Below are positions 19,066 to 26,237 of a stretch of 64,000 nt of DNA, piece after piece. Where the stretch lies: the NCBI RefSeq assembly GCF_003971235.1, contig NZ_CP034661.1:4278001-4342000 (forward strand), written 5' to 3'. The position numbers and the translations under genes were made by a program. Numbering within the stretch: the stretch's first letter is position 1; each line of letters opens with the position of its first letter. Source of the DNA: Chryseobacterium aureum. GTDB lineage: Bacteria; Bacteroidota; Bacteroidia; Flavobacteriales; Weeksellaceae. The notes beneath the pieces were generated by a model. The model had not been told where the DNA came from and made no database searches. It saw only the letters and a program-made list of their open reading frames with translations.

Positions 19066-19502
19066 TGAAAAAGATTATTTTATTACTAATTTTTAATTTC
19101 TGTCTATTTAGCTGCTGCTCACAGAAATCATTTTCAGATATATTGTACTTTTTACCTTCTTCTGTCAATGAAATTCTTATTAAAGAGCTACAGAAAAGCA
19201 ACAATAACAATGATATATATATAGTTTTAGATAAAGAAAATAAAGATACATACGTCTTGTATCTAAGCAATAGTAATTCTCCAAAAAATTTTTGGAAAGA
19301 ACATACAAATAGAGCCGTATTTTTACAAGAAAGATTAATACCACTTTATTTTTACTCTGATGAATATTTTTCTTTTGCAGAAAAAGGAGAAGATGTGTTA
19401 AAGAAATTAGGAACTGAAAAAGGGATTAGAAAGGTTACTTATCTTCGAGAAAATAATGTTTTTAATATAAAATTTAAACTTAATGGAGAAATAGTAGATT
19501 AG
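19065..19502 (+). CDS. Putative immunity lipoprotein for module B
   Basis: 145 residues starting with a lipoprotein signal peptide: MKKIILLLIFNFCLFSCC, lipobox LFSC, Cys 17 or 18. The mature part is small and polar with aromatic clusters (LIPLYFYSDEYFSFAEKG) and no family that I recognise. The 1-bp overlap with the upstream toxin-like gene and its small size are the basis for calling it an immunity protein. A lipoprotein location would protect the periplasm or outer membrane, which fits a toxin that acts in the envelope. Confidence 0.65.
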   Translation: MKKIILLLIFNFCLFSCCSQKSFSDILYFLPSSVNEILIKELQKSNNNNDIYIVLDKENKDTYVLYLSNSNSPKNFWKEHTNRAVFLQERLIPLYFYSDEYFSFAEKGEDVLKKLGTEKGIRKVTYLRENNVFNIKFKLNGEIVD

Positions 19503-19556
19503 TAAAATGATAATATCCTTGTTGGTATGAACGTTCTTATTGGTTAGTGAAATAAG

Positions 19557-19818
19557 GTATTTATCATCCTAATCCTAATGAAGTTCTTGAATTAATGCTA
19601 AGAATCATCCCTACTTCAGGAGGGTATTACGATGCCTTGTTGAACCGATATGTATATAATTTTACAGACCATTTAGGAAACGTACGGTTAAGCTATAGTG
19701 ATATCAGCGGAGATGGGAATATTCAACCCAGACAATACAATGCCTCAACCTGTACAGGCTGGTTTTGTATAGATGATTGGAGGCCGGGAGAGATTGTTGA
19801 ATCCAATAATTATTATCC
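19557..19818 (+). pseudogene. RHS core fragment, module C, cut by IS copy 2
   Basis: About 87 codons in frame after a stop at 19554, reading YHPNPNEVLELMLRIIPTS then NRYVYNFTDHLGNVRLSY and ending at NNYYP, where the IS begins. It is near identical to the matching part of module B and lost its core end and toxin tip. The ATG at 19595 is internal. Confidence 0.8.
19601..19818 (+). repeat. 218-bp RHS-core direct repeat, copy in module C
   Basis: Partner of 17926-18143; the alignment ends exactly where IS copy 2 is inserted. The pair offers a substrate for recombination that would delete or duplicate module B with its lipoprotein gene. Confidence 0.9.
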
Positions 19819-19848
19819 TGGATATGCAAATAAAATTTCCAGTATAAG

Positions 19849-20727
19849 TTAAGCTACATTTTTGTAAATTTTATTTTGATTGTTAAATTCTTCTATTGTT
19901 TGATAATTCAGGGTACTGTGCCTTCTTTTTTTATTGTACCATATTTCAATATATTCAAAAATTTCAAGTTCCATCTGTTCTCTTGTGATAAGCTTGTTTC
20001 CGTAAATTAGTTCTGTTTTCAATGACTTGAAGAAGCTTTCAGCCACTGCGTTATCCCAACAATTCCCTTTTCTGCTCATACTCCTTTTTACTCCATAAAA
20101 AGCAAGAGTATTTGTGAATTTTTTACTTGCATACTGAACACCTCTGTCTGAGTGAAAAATTAATTTACTGTCCGCTTTTCTATTTTTGACAGCCATTTTC
20201 CAGGCAGCTAAACTTGTCTCCGTGGTACTCATCCCAGTACTTAAGCTCCAACCAATTACTTTTCGATCAAACAAATCTATAATTGCTGTCAGGTATAAAA
20301 ATCCATCTTTGGTTTGGAGATAAGTGATGTCAGAGACCCAAGCTTGGGATGGACTGCCAACCAAAAAGTTTCTATTCAGGATGTTCTCTGCAATCAAATA
20401 ATTGTGTTTTGAATCTGTTGTTACTCTAAATTTTCTGCTTAATTTACTTCTTAAACCAAGCTCTTTCATATATTTTGCAACCGTTATTCTGGAGGTCTTA
20501 AAACCTGATGAGTCTAATTCTACAGTAATTCTGGGACTTCCATAGCGTTGCTTTGATGCAAAATAAATAGATGTTATTTGTTTTTTTATCTCTCTTTTTC
20601 GTCTCTCTCTATTAGAAAGAGGTCTTGCTTTCCATTTATAATAACTACTGTAGCTTACTTTTAAAACACTGCACATTTTTTCAATCGGAAATAAAGATTC
20701 ATGATTCTTAATGAACTCGTATTTCAT
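19849..20727 (-). CDS. IS3-family transposase OrfB, copy 2
   Basis: 292 residues identical to the protein at 16446-17324, including all three DDE residues (DITYL, HSDRGVQY, ESFFKS). Intact, so the element may still move. It lies antisense to the RHS modules. Its start overlaps orfA by 4 bp as in copy 1. Confidence 0.95.
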   Translation of the reverse strand: MKYEFIKNHESLFPIEKMCSVLKVSYSSYYKWKARPLSNRERRKREIKKQITSIYFASKQRYGSPRITVELDSSGFKTSRITVAKYMKELGLRSKLSRKFRVTTDSKHNYLIAENILNRNFLVGSPSQAWVSDITYLQTKDGFLYLTAIIDLFDRKVIGWSLSTGMSTTETSLAAWKMAVKNRKADSKLIFHSDRGVQYASKKFTNTLAFYGVKRSMSRKGNCWDNAVAESFFKSLKTELIYGNKLITREQMELEIFEYIEIWYNKKRRHSTLNYQTIEEFNNQNKIYKNVA

Positions 20728-21023
20728 CGACCGCTCTTGGAAAAAATGGCGATTGCTTTTTTTAATATATCACGCTCAAGCTCTGCATCTCTAAGTCTTT
20801 TTTCTAATTCATGAATTTTTTCCTGCTCTGGAGTTTGTTTGAGATTACCCTTCCCAGGAAAACTCTTTTCTCCGAATTCCTGATAATCTTTTCTCCATTT
20901 GTAAAGCATCGTTACTTCAATACCCAGCTCTCTTGCCAGTTCCGAAATATTAGATCGCTCATAGCTCAATTGAACTGCTTGTTTTTTAAAAGCCGGATCA
21001 TAGATTTTTCGCCCTTGTTTCAT
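20724..21023 (-). CDS. IS3-family transposase OrfA, copy 2
   Basis: 99 residues identical to the OrfA at 16150-16449, with the helix-turn-helix and the leucine-zipper-like helix intact. The same slippery A-run precedes the stop, so the frameshift route to OrfAB is kept. Confidence 0.92.
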   Translation of the reverse strand: MKQGRKIYDPAFKKQAVQLSYERSNISELARELGIEVTMLYKWRKDYQEFGEKSFPGKGNLKQTPEQEKIHELEKRLRDAELERDILKKAIAIFSKSGR

Positions 21024-21088
21024 ACGTTAAAATTAAGGTTTTATGCTTAACTCTAACTGGAAGCTAAATTAGTATATCCAGCCTAGTA

Positions 21089-21496
21089 GTGCTAACTAGT
21101 ATTACATTTACTATATTATTATCCTGTAACAAATATAAGGGTGATCTTTTAGTTATAAATGCATATTATAGCAAGAATCCTTTATGTCCGAGTTATGTTT
21201 ATTATGAAAGTGAAAAATTAACTATTGAAAATATCAGAAGGTATAAAAATGGAAAACTTGTAGAGTATCAAGGTTGCGGTTCAGAGGGGTTATATACAGA
21301 CAATTTTGATGGACGTGGAAAATACTCTAAAGAAGATGAAGCCTTGAAACAGCTATCCATTTCCAAGAAAGGAAATAAAATATTTTTTTTCAGTAAAGAG
21401 TATGAAGCTGTCAAAGAGAGTAATGATACAATTTTTGTGAAATCAAAAGTTGATGACGAATATTTAGTTTTTGTAGGAACAATTCCTGAAAATTAA
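21089..21496 (+). pseudogene. Immunity-type lipoprotein clipped by IS copy 2
   Basis: 135 codons from a GTG at 21089, only 8 bp past the IS end; the frame has a stop inside the IS (21065). The lipobox ILLSC is kept but only 12 residues precede the cysteine and the positively charged start of the signal peptide is missing, so the gene has probably lost its true start. The mature part (NKYKGDLLVINAYYSKNP...) is unknown. It is likely the immunity gene of a module whose toxin was deleted with the IS event. A long hairpin follows. Confidence 0.55.
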
Positions 21497-21500
21497 ATTT

Positions 21501-21538
21501 AAATGTAATAGCCATCTAATTTAATGGCTATTACATTT
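21501..21538. terminator. Long hairpin after clipped lipoprotein gene
   Basis: Perfect 15-bp stem AAATGTAATAGCCAT / ATGGCTATTACATTT with an 8-nt loop, 5 bp after the stop at 21496. The T tract is weak. Confidence 0.6.
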
Positions 21539-21605
21539 ATATATTAAGATTTAATTCTTGGCATTTTATCGTAAATTTCGGCCACTATTGGGTTTGTGTC
21601 CGTAA

Positions 21606-22535
21606 ATAATCGAAAATCCTTATGCCTATCAGCATAAGGATCATTTAGGAAATACAAGGGTAAGTTTCGCAAGAAATAGAACAGGCGCTCTTGAAATCAA
21701 AGATGCCAATGATTATTACCCATTTGGATTATTACATAATTATACAGCTACAACGCAGAATGCTTATCAGTACAAGTATCAGGGACAGGAGTTACAAGAG
21801 ACTGGTTTTTACAGTTTTAAATGGAGGAACTATATGCCTGATGTTGGAAGGTTCTTTAACATAGATCCATTAAGTGAAAAGTATGCTTATCAATCGCATT
21901 ATAACTTTTCTGAAAATCGTGTAATTGATGCAAGAGAGTTAGAAGGGCTTGAAGCAAAATTAATTAATGAGAATACTGTTGAATGGAAGACTAACGTTAT
22001 TACGGGGACTACTATAAAATCCGATCAGATTGGAGCTCATTTACAAGAGGCAAGTAATATACTTTCGGTTAATGGTCTTTCAATCAATTTGGTTTATGAT
22101 GCAAATTCAACCTTTACTATTGATATGTCCAAACCTATTGGTGAAATAAGAATTCAGCCAGATGGTTCCATTCATTATGTTGCAGGGAAAGTTTCAAATA
22201 TTGGAAATCCCTTGGATCAAACAATTTCTTCTGATGGAACAGCAAGAACTACAGCTCATGAAATAGCACATGCTGCGGGGCTAGAACATGCTTTTCACGG
22301 GAATCAAATTTCTAATACTCCTGAAAATAAAGATAATCTTATGAATTCGTCTAGCAATTCTATTAAAGAATTACAATCAGATACTGGCACGAATATTACT
22401 CAAAAACAAACGGATATAATGAAAACAACTATAACTACTAGTCAGAGCAGATTGAATGCAATAGAACAAAAAAAGGCACAACAACCTAATTCTCAAACTC
22501 CAGTTGAACAAAAACAAAATACAAACTCACAATAA
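21606..22535 (+). CDS. Orphan RHS C-terminal module D with metzincin-like toxin tip
   Basis: Open from 21606; there is no start before the RHS core, and the first ATG is 21834. The core reads YAYQHKDHLGNTRVSF, NDYYPFGLLHNYTATTQNAY, YQGQELQETGFYSF and MPDVGRFFNIDPLSEKY. The tip carries HEIAHAAGLEH, an exact match to the HExxHxxGxxH zinc site of metzincin metallopeptidases, followed about 25 residues later by NLMNSSS, which could be the methionine turn. This is the clearest enzymatic prediction in the island: a secreted protease toxin. The Gln/Asn-rich tail (about residues 275-309) looks like a linker. A lipoprotein gene follows 5 bp later. Confidence 0.75.
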   Translation: MIENPYAYQHKDHLGNTRVSFARNRTGALEIKDANDYYPFGLLHNYTATTQNAYQYKYQGQELQETGFYSFKWRNYMPDVGRFFNIDPLSEKYAYQSHYNFSENRVIDARELEGLEAKLINENTVEWKTNVITGTTIKSDQIGAHLQEASNILSVNGLSINLVYDANSTFTIDMSKPIGEIRIQPDGSIHYVAGKVSNIGNPLDQTISSDGTARTTAHEIAHAAGLEHAFHGNQISNTPENKDNLMNSSSNSIKELQSDTGTNITQKQTDIMKTTITTSQSRLNAIEQKKAQQPNSQTPVEQKQNTNSQ

Positions 22536-22540
22536 TTGTT

Positions 22541-23005
22541 ATGAATATTAAATTTTATACCTCTTTTCCAATTGTTTGGATGTTAATTCTTGGATTATAT
22601 AGTTGCAGTAGTAATAAAAAATATTATTATCAAGATATTTCTAAAGCAACCAAGGAGAATATGATTTTTCAAGAAAATTATTATAAGGAAGCAAAAGGTA
22701 AGTTTTTGAGAAACAACAATCAGATTTTATTAGTTTTTAATGGGGAGGCTTTTGCTGACTCTAAAGTTACTATAAATAATAAAGATACTTTATTGTTTAA
22801 AAAAAGTAATTCAACAAAGTGTTTGGGGATGAAATTATATGTAATTGATAAGTCTAATAAAAAAGTGAAATTGATGTCAACAAAGAAAAAGAGTATAGTT
22901 ATTCCTGTAAAAAAAGAGTATAACTATATTGAGATAAATGGTAGTTTTAATAATAAGTGGGCAATTACGTATTCCGAGTTTTTTCCTCTTATAAAATGTG
23001 AATAA
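22541..23005 (+). CDS. Putative immunity lipoprotein for module D
   Basis: 154 residues with signal peptide and lipobox LYSC (Cys 22). The rest is a lysine-rich, beta-type domain with no recognised family (FNGEAFADSKVTINNKDT). Position 5 bp after the metzincin-like module and lipoprotein nature argue for a periplasmic protein that inhibits the protease. A GC-rich hairpin and terminator follow. Confidence 0.65.
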   Translation: MNIKFYTSFPIVWMLILGLYSCSSNKKYYYQDISKATKENMIFQENYYKEAKGKFLRNNNQILLVFNGEAFADSKVTINNKDTLLFKKSNSTKCLGMKLYVIDKSNKKVKLMSTKKKSIVIPVKKEYNYIEINGSFNNKWAITYSEFFPLIKCE

Positions 23006-24377
23006 TAAAATAAAGCTTTCCCATGCTGGTACTAGCCTCCCGCTGGCGCGAGCGTCTCGCTCGTGTCCACAAATAAAACGAAACCTCTGCAACAGCGGAG
23101 GTTTTTTATGCTATAAGCTGTTTCAGTCGATTATATACTTTCTCCAATATAATTATCTAAATTTACCAGAAAAAATTACCCAAAACTCCAAAGTAACGGA
23201 TTATATTTACAGAGCAGATGGAGTAAAAGTAAAAAAGGTCTTTGATACAAAAGCTACAGATTATCTGGATGGTTTCCAGTATGAAAACTCTACATTGAAA
23301 TTCTTTCCAACCTCAGAAGGATATTTTAATGTTGAAACCGGAAAGTATGTGTACAACTATACTGACCAACTTGGAAATGTACGTTTAAGCTATGCTAAGA
23401 ATGTGGCAGGAACAGAGATTATTGAAGAAAGCAATTATTATCCGTTTGGATTGAAGCATGAAGGATATAATACTTTGTTAGGAAATCCAGCTTATAATTA
23501 CAAGTACAACGGTAAGGAACTTCAGGAGAATGGTATGTATGATTACGGAGCAAGGATGTATATGCCTGATCTGGGAAGATGGGGGGTGATTGACCCGCTT
23601 GCTGAGAAGATGACGAGACATAGTCCTTACAATTATGCGTTTAATAATCCAATTAGGTTTATTGATCCGGATGGTAAAGAGGCAGAGTATTCAGCTGCAC
23701 AACAAGCATTTATTAATTATAGAGATAGTATGCCACCTGATGATCATTTTAATCAATTTGGGCAGTTTCTATATACAGACAATAAAAAAACAAATAATAT
23801 TATTATTGATTTTCAAAATCCAATTACAAGAAAATTAAATACAGCTCCGTGGCTATCAATGGAATTAAAAGATTATATATTTAATAAAAATAATGCGTTT
23901 GTTTTAGCAAATATCGCTAATCATTATGCTGAAGAAGCTGGTATAGATTTAAATAGGCTTAAAGGTAATAGCATGTCTGTCGCAATTGCAAATTTTCATT
24001 TTGATGGTGGGAAGATAGTTGGAACATTTTCTAGATTCAATGGAGGCGAATATAACCCAGATGCTTTAATGCAGGCAAACAAAGGGGATAAAACAGTCTC
24101 TTTGATGGTGGGGAATGGAAAAGCTCATCCATATTATAATGATAAAAACAATATGATTTCTGCATTAAGTCATGAGGGAGGAAAAATAAGTCACTTAACA
24201 TTAAATCCTGATAATATTAATATATCTAAATTAGATTTGGCCAAAGAGCATATCAAAATTTATGAACATCAAATGTCTTCTCCTCTTTTTATGAAGACTA
24301 CACCTGAATTTCAACAATTAATGAAAAAAAATTATTCTAATGATAAATGGTATTATAACACATACAGACCGAAATAG
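22998..24377 (+). CDS. Orphan RHS C-terminal module E with unknown toxin tip
   Basis: An ATG-started frame of 459 codons, but about the first 49 codons run through the inter-module hairpin repeat and terminator and are unlike RHS; recognisable RHS begins near 23145 (QYNYLNLPEKI). The core then shows YLDGFQY, YNYTDQLGNVRLSY, NYYPFGLKHEGYN, MYDYGARMYMPDLGRWG and ends at FIDPDGKEA. The tip (about 230 residues) has no family that I can name. It contains MISALSHEGGKISHLT and, later, AKEHIKIYEHQMSSP; the His/Glu-rich pattern could be a metal site but is not a standard motif. It overlaps the next gene by 38 bp. Confidence 0.65.
   Translation: MNNKIKLSHAGTSLPLARASRSCPQIKRNLCNSGGFLCYKLFQSIIYFLQYNYLNLPEKITQNSKVTDYIYRADGVKVKKVFDTKATDYLDGFQYENSTLKFFPTSEGYFNVETGKYVYNYTDQLGNVRLSYAKNVAGTEIIEESNYYPFGLKHEGYNTLLGNPAYNYKYNGKELQENGMYDYGARMYMPDLGRWGVIDPLAEKMTRHSPYNYAFNNPIRFIDPDGKEAEYSAAQQAFINYRDSMPPDDHFNQFGQFLYTDNKKTNNIIIDFQNPITRKLNTAPWLSMELKDYIFNKNNAFVLANIANHYAEEAGIDLNRLKGNSMSVAIANFHFDGGKIVGTFSRFNGGEYNPDALMQANKGDKTVSLMVGNGKAHPYYNDKNNMISALSHEGGKISHLTLNPDNINISKLDLAKEHIKIYEHQMSSPLFMKTTPEFQQLMKKNYSNDKWYYNTYRPK
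23042..23110. repeat. Inter-module repeat: GC-rich hairpin plus terminator, copy 1
   Basis: Hairpin CGCGAGCG-TCT-CGCTCGTG at 23047-23065, then GTCCAC, an A-rich stretch and a terminator stem AAACCTCTGC / GCGGAGGTTT (23081-23104) with a T run. The first part recurs almost exactly at 26154-26182. Both copies follow a lipoprotein gene. Confidence 0.8.
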
Positions 24378-24864
24378 ATTTAAAATCTGTGTATTCCTAT
24401 TAATTATTTTATTTATTTCATGTAAGAAATCTACATTAAAGAATGAGAATTTTGTTTGTTCTTTCCAGAATTTGATATGTGATTATAAAAAAGATAGTAT
24501 AAGAATAAAAAATGTAGAGACTTTTTTACTTTTTGGGAATCCTACAAGCGATACACTTAAAATATCTATAAAAGATATTCAAAAGAACTATCGACATATT
24601 TATGAAAAAGATACATTTCAGATAAATTTTGAAGCATTAACACCCATTTCTATTCCACCACATGACTCTCTCGGATTACCTTGTATGTCAATAATTGAAA
24701 AGGACTTTGATAAAAGAAATAAAATTTTTGAAAAAGGATTCTCAGTTATTAATATTAAATCGAAGAAAGAAACTTTTAATGCACCAAGTTACAGATTAAA
24801 ACAAATGAATGAGTTTCAATTATATCAAAAATGGGGGAAGATAAATAATAATATGAGTTTATAA
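24340..24864 (+). CDS. Putative immunity lipoprotein for module E
   Basis: 174 residues; the ATG at 24340 lies inside the end of module E. The hydrophobic segment CVFLLIILFISC ends in a lipobox (Cys 28), so it is a lipoprotein with a longer than usual N-terminal region. Mature part unrecognised; it has a beta-rich middle (NVETFLLFGNPTSDTLKISI) like a small Ig-type fold. The overlap with the toxin-like gene supports a toxin/immunity pair. Confidence 0.62.
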   Translation: MINGIITHTDRNRFKICVFLLIILFISCKKSTLKNENFVCSFQNLICDYKKDSIRIKNVETFLLFGNPTSDTLKISIKDIQKNYRHIYEKDTFQINFEALTPISIPPHDSLGLPCMSIIEKDFDKRNKIFEKGFSVINIKSKKETFNAPSYRLKQMNEFQLYQKWGKINNNMSL

Positions 24865-24881
24865 AATAAGAAATCCCCCAG

Positions 24882-25682
24882 ATGGGAATGATGGCTACAG
24901 GTGGCGATGCAGGATTAGCCTATAGTGCATATGTGGCAACAATGTCTACTAGTTCTGAAACTTCAGGGAGAAATTTCTTTACAGGATCTAGTTTTGAAAG
25001 TTTAATGGACGATTATAGGCTTAATAGAAATGGTAAACTTGAACTTATAAATGGAACTAAAGATGGGTTTGATAGATTGTTCAATTGGAATAGCACTGAG
25101 TTTATAAAACTGAATAAAGAGTTTATGAAGAATTTGCGTCAAGATACAGAATATGATAGTTATTTAAAACAATATAAACCTGTAGAAACAACAATAATAT
25201 TTGAAAATTCTTCAGTTTCTGTAAAACAAATAAAGAACTATTTCTATTTTCTGGCAGCAAACACAGAAAAGGAATGGGGATTTAATTATTTAACTAAAAA
25301 TGGTTGGTTTTCAGATAGTTCTGTAACAATAATTAATAGTAACCATCAAGACGATAAAGTAAGTTTAAATCCAATATTCAGATATTTGGATTCAGGTTAT
25401 AATCTAATGGGATCCGGCCACTCACATCAAATGCTAATATATGATCATCCTGAAAATAAACATTTACTTAAGGGACGATATGAAGTAATTAATTATCCTT
25501 CTGGATTTAATTCTGATGGGAGTGTACGATATAAACCTGATCAAGGAGACCGAACATCTCATGAAGCATTATTACAAAATTATGGCAATCAGATTAAAGC
25601 TAATCCTTGGATCTATATAGGTAATAAAGATAATAGACCACATTTTATATATTATGATACGACATCTTTTAGAAGGAAGTAA
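24882..25682 (+). CDS. Orphan toxin module F with JAMM-like tip
   Basis: 266 residues from ATG 24882; the frame is open only from 24870, so no RHS core remains, just a Gly/Ser-rich pre-toxin stretch (MATGGDAGLAYSAYVAT) and a linker YRLNRNGKLELINGT. The tip has GSGHSHQ, then about 40 residues on a YPSGFNSDG loop, GDRTSHEALLQNYG and NPWIYIGN. HxH followed by Ser and Asp and a final strand resembles the JAMM/JAB fold of isopeptidases and related toxin domains; this is inference. It overlaps the next lipoprotein gene by 29 bp. Confidence 0.6.
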   Translation: MGMMATGGDAGLAYSAYVATMSTSSETSGRNFFTGSSFESLMDDYRLNRNGKLELINGTKDGFDRLFNWNSTEFIKLNKEFMKNLRQDTEYDSYLKQYKPVETTIIFENSSVSVKQIKNYFYFLAANTEKEWGFNYLTKNGWFSDSSVTIINSNHQDDKVSLNPIFRYLDSGYNLMGSGHSHQMLIYDHPENKHLLKGRYEVINYPSGFNSDGSVRYKPDQGDRTSHEALLQNYGNQIKANPWIYIGNKDNRPHFIYYDTTSFRRK

Positions 25683-26145
25683 AGCATTGTTGCTTTTTCT
25701 TATCTTATTTTCTTGCACAGAGAAGAAAACGGAAAAAATTACAGAATATTTCTATCCGGATATTGTAATTAATGAACAGTTGAAAAAAGAAATTTTTTCA
25801 TACAAAGAAGATTTGAAAAGAATGCAAGCCACACAATCAAATAATATATGTCTTTTTTTTACAAAAAAAAAGGATAGTATCTTTATTGAAATAGGAGATT
25901 ATAAACCCAATCTTAAAATGATAAATGTTAAAGGTATTGAAGTAATAAAAAATGATACGGTCTATCTATTCAGTGATAAAGATTTTGTAGAATTAGGCAA
26001 CTTTTATAAAAATAAAAGTAATAAAAAAATAAAAATTTTTAGAAATTCAAAACCAAACTTTGATCGTCATGACCCTCATTTCAGATGTCTTTATTTTGAT
26101 GGAAAAACTATTAGAATTAATTCTTACAATAATCAATGTATCTAG
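25654..26145 (+). CDS. Putative immunity lipoprotein for module F
   Basis: 163 residues starting inside module F. The signal peptide is ALLLFLILFSC with lipobox ILFSC (Cys 21). Mature protein is lysine-rich with no family that I recognise. As with the other four, size, overlap and lipoprotein signal make it a candidate immunity protein. It is the last gene of the island; a hairpin repeat and terminator follow at once. Confidence 0.62.
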   Translation: MIRHLLEGSKALLLFLILFSCTEKKTEKITEYFYPDIVINEQLKKEIFSYKEDLKRMQATQSNNICLFFTKKKDSIFIEIGDYKPNLKMINVKGIEVIKNDTVYLFSDKDFVELGNFYKNKSNKKIKIFRNSKPNFDRHDPHFRCLYFDGKTIRINSYNNQCI

Positions 26146-26153
26146 TTCTCCCC

Positions 26154-26223
26154 GCTGGCACGAGCGTCTCGCTCGTGTCCACAAAAAAACAAAACGAAAA
26201 AACCACTGCTCCAGCAGTGGTTT
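26154..26223. repeat. Inter-module repeat: GC-rich hairpin plus bidirectional terminator, copy 2
   Basis: Perfect hairpin CACGAGCG-TCT-CGCTCGTG (26159-26177) inside GCTGGCACGAGCG...GTCCAC, the same block as at 23043-23070, then a terminator stem AAACCACTGCT / AGCAGTGGTTT (26200-26223) that also serves the leftward gene ending at 26238. Confidence 0.8.
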
Positions 26224-26237
26224 TTATCTTTTATCTC

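Larger units (their letters stand above)
19819..21080 (-). mobile_element. IS3-family insertion sequence, copy 2 (inverted)
   Basis: 1262 bp, reverse complement of the element at 16093-17354, with the same termini and identical transposase proteins. Left flank is module C (ends TATCC), right flank begins GCCTA; there is no target duplication, suggesting that sequence next to the IS was lost after insertion. Confidence 0.9.
13395..26223 (+). other. RHS polymorphic-toxin island with displaced toxin/immunity modules
   Basis: From the truncated RHS parent to the terminator near 26.22 kb, the + strand carries a row of RHS core fragments without N-termini, each running into a different C-terminal domain and followed by a small lipoprotein gene. 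Core landmarks recur: DHLGNVR or DHLGNTR, NYYPFGL, YKYNGKELQE, MPDLGRWG and, in two modules, IDPDG. Two identical inverted IS3-family copies break the row. The layout matches the orphan toxin/immunity arrays known downstream of rhs and cdiA genes. Confidence 0.8.

Noticed and set aside
16093..21080. Composite transposon made by the two IS copies
   Set aside because: The outer flanks (GACAT and GCCTA) share no target duplication, so movement as a unit is not supported.
16093..21080. Inversion of the segment between the IS copies
   Set aside because: RHS core fragments on both sides and between the copies are all read on the + strand, as expected without inversion.
21616..21641. 10-bp perfect stem-loop ATCCTTATGC / GCATAAGGAT
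   Set aside because: Lies inside the RHS core coding sequence (NPYAYQHKD) and can be explained by codon use.
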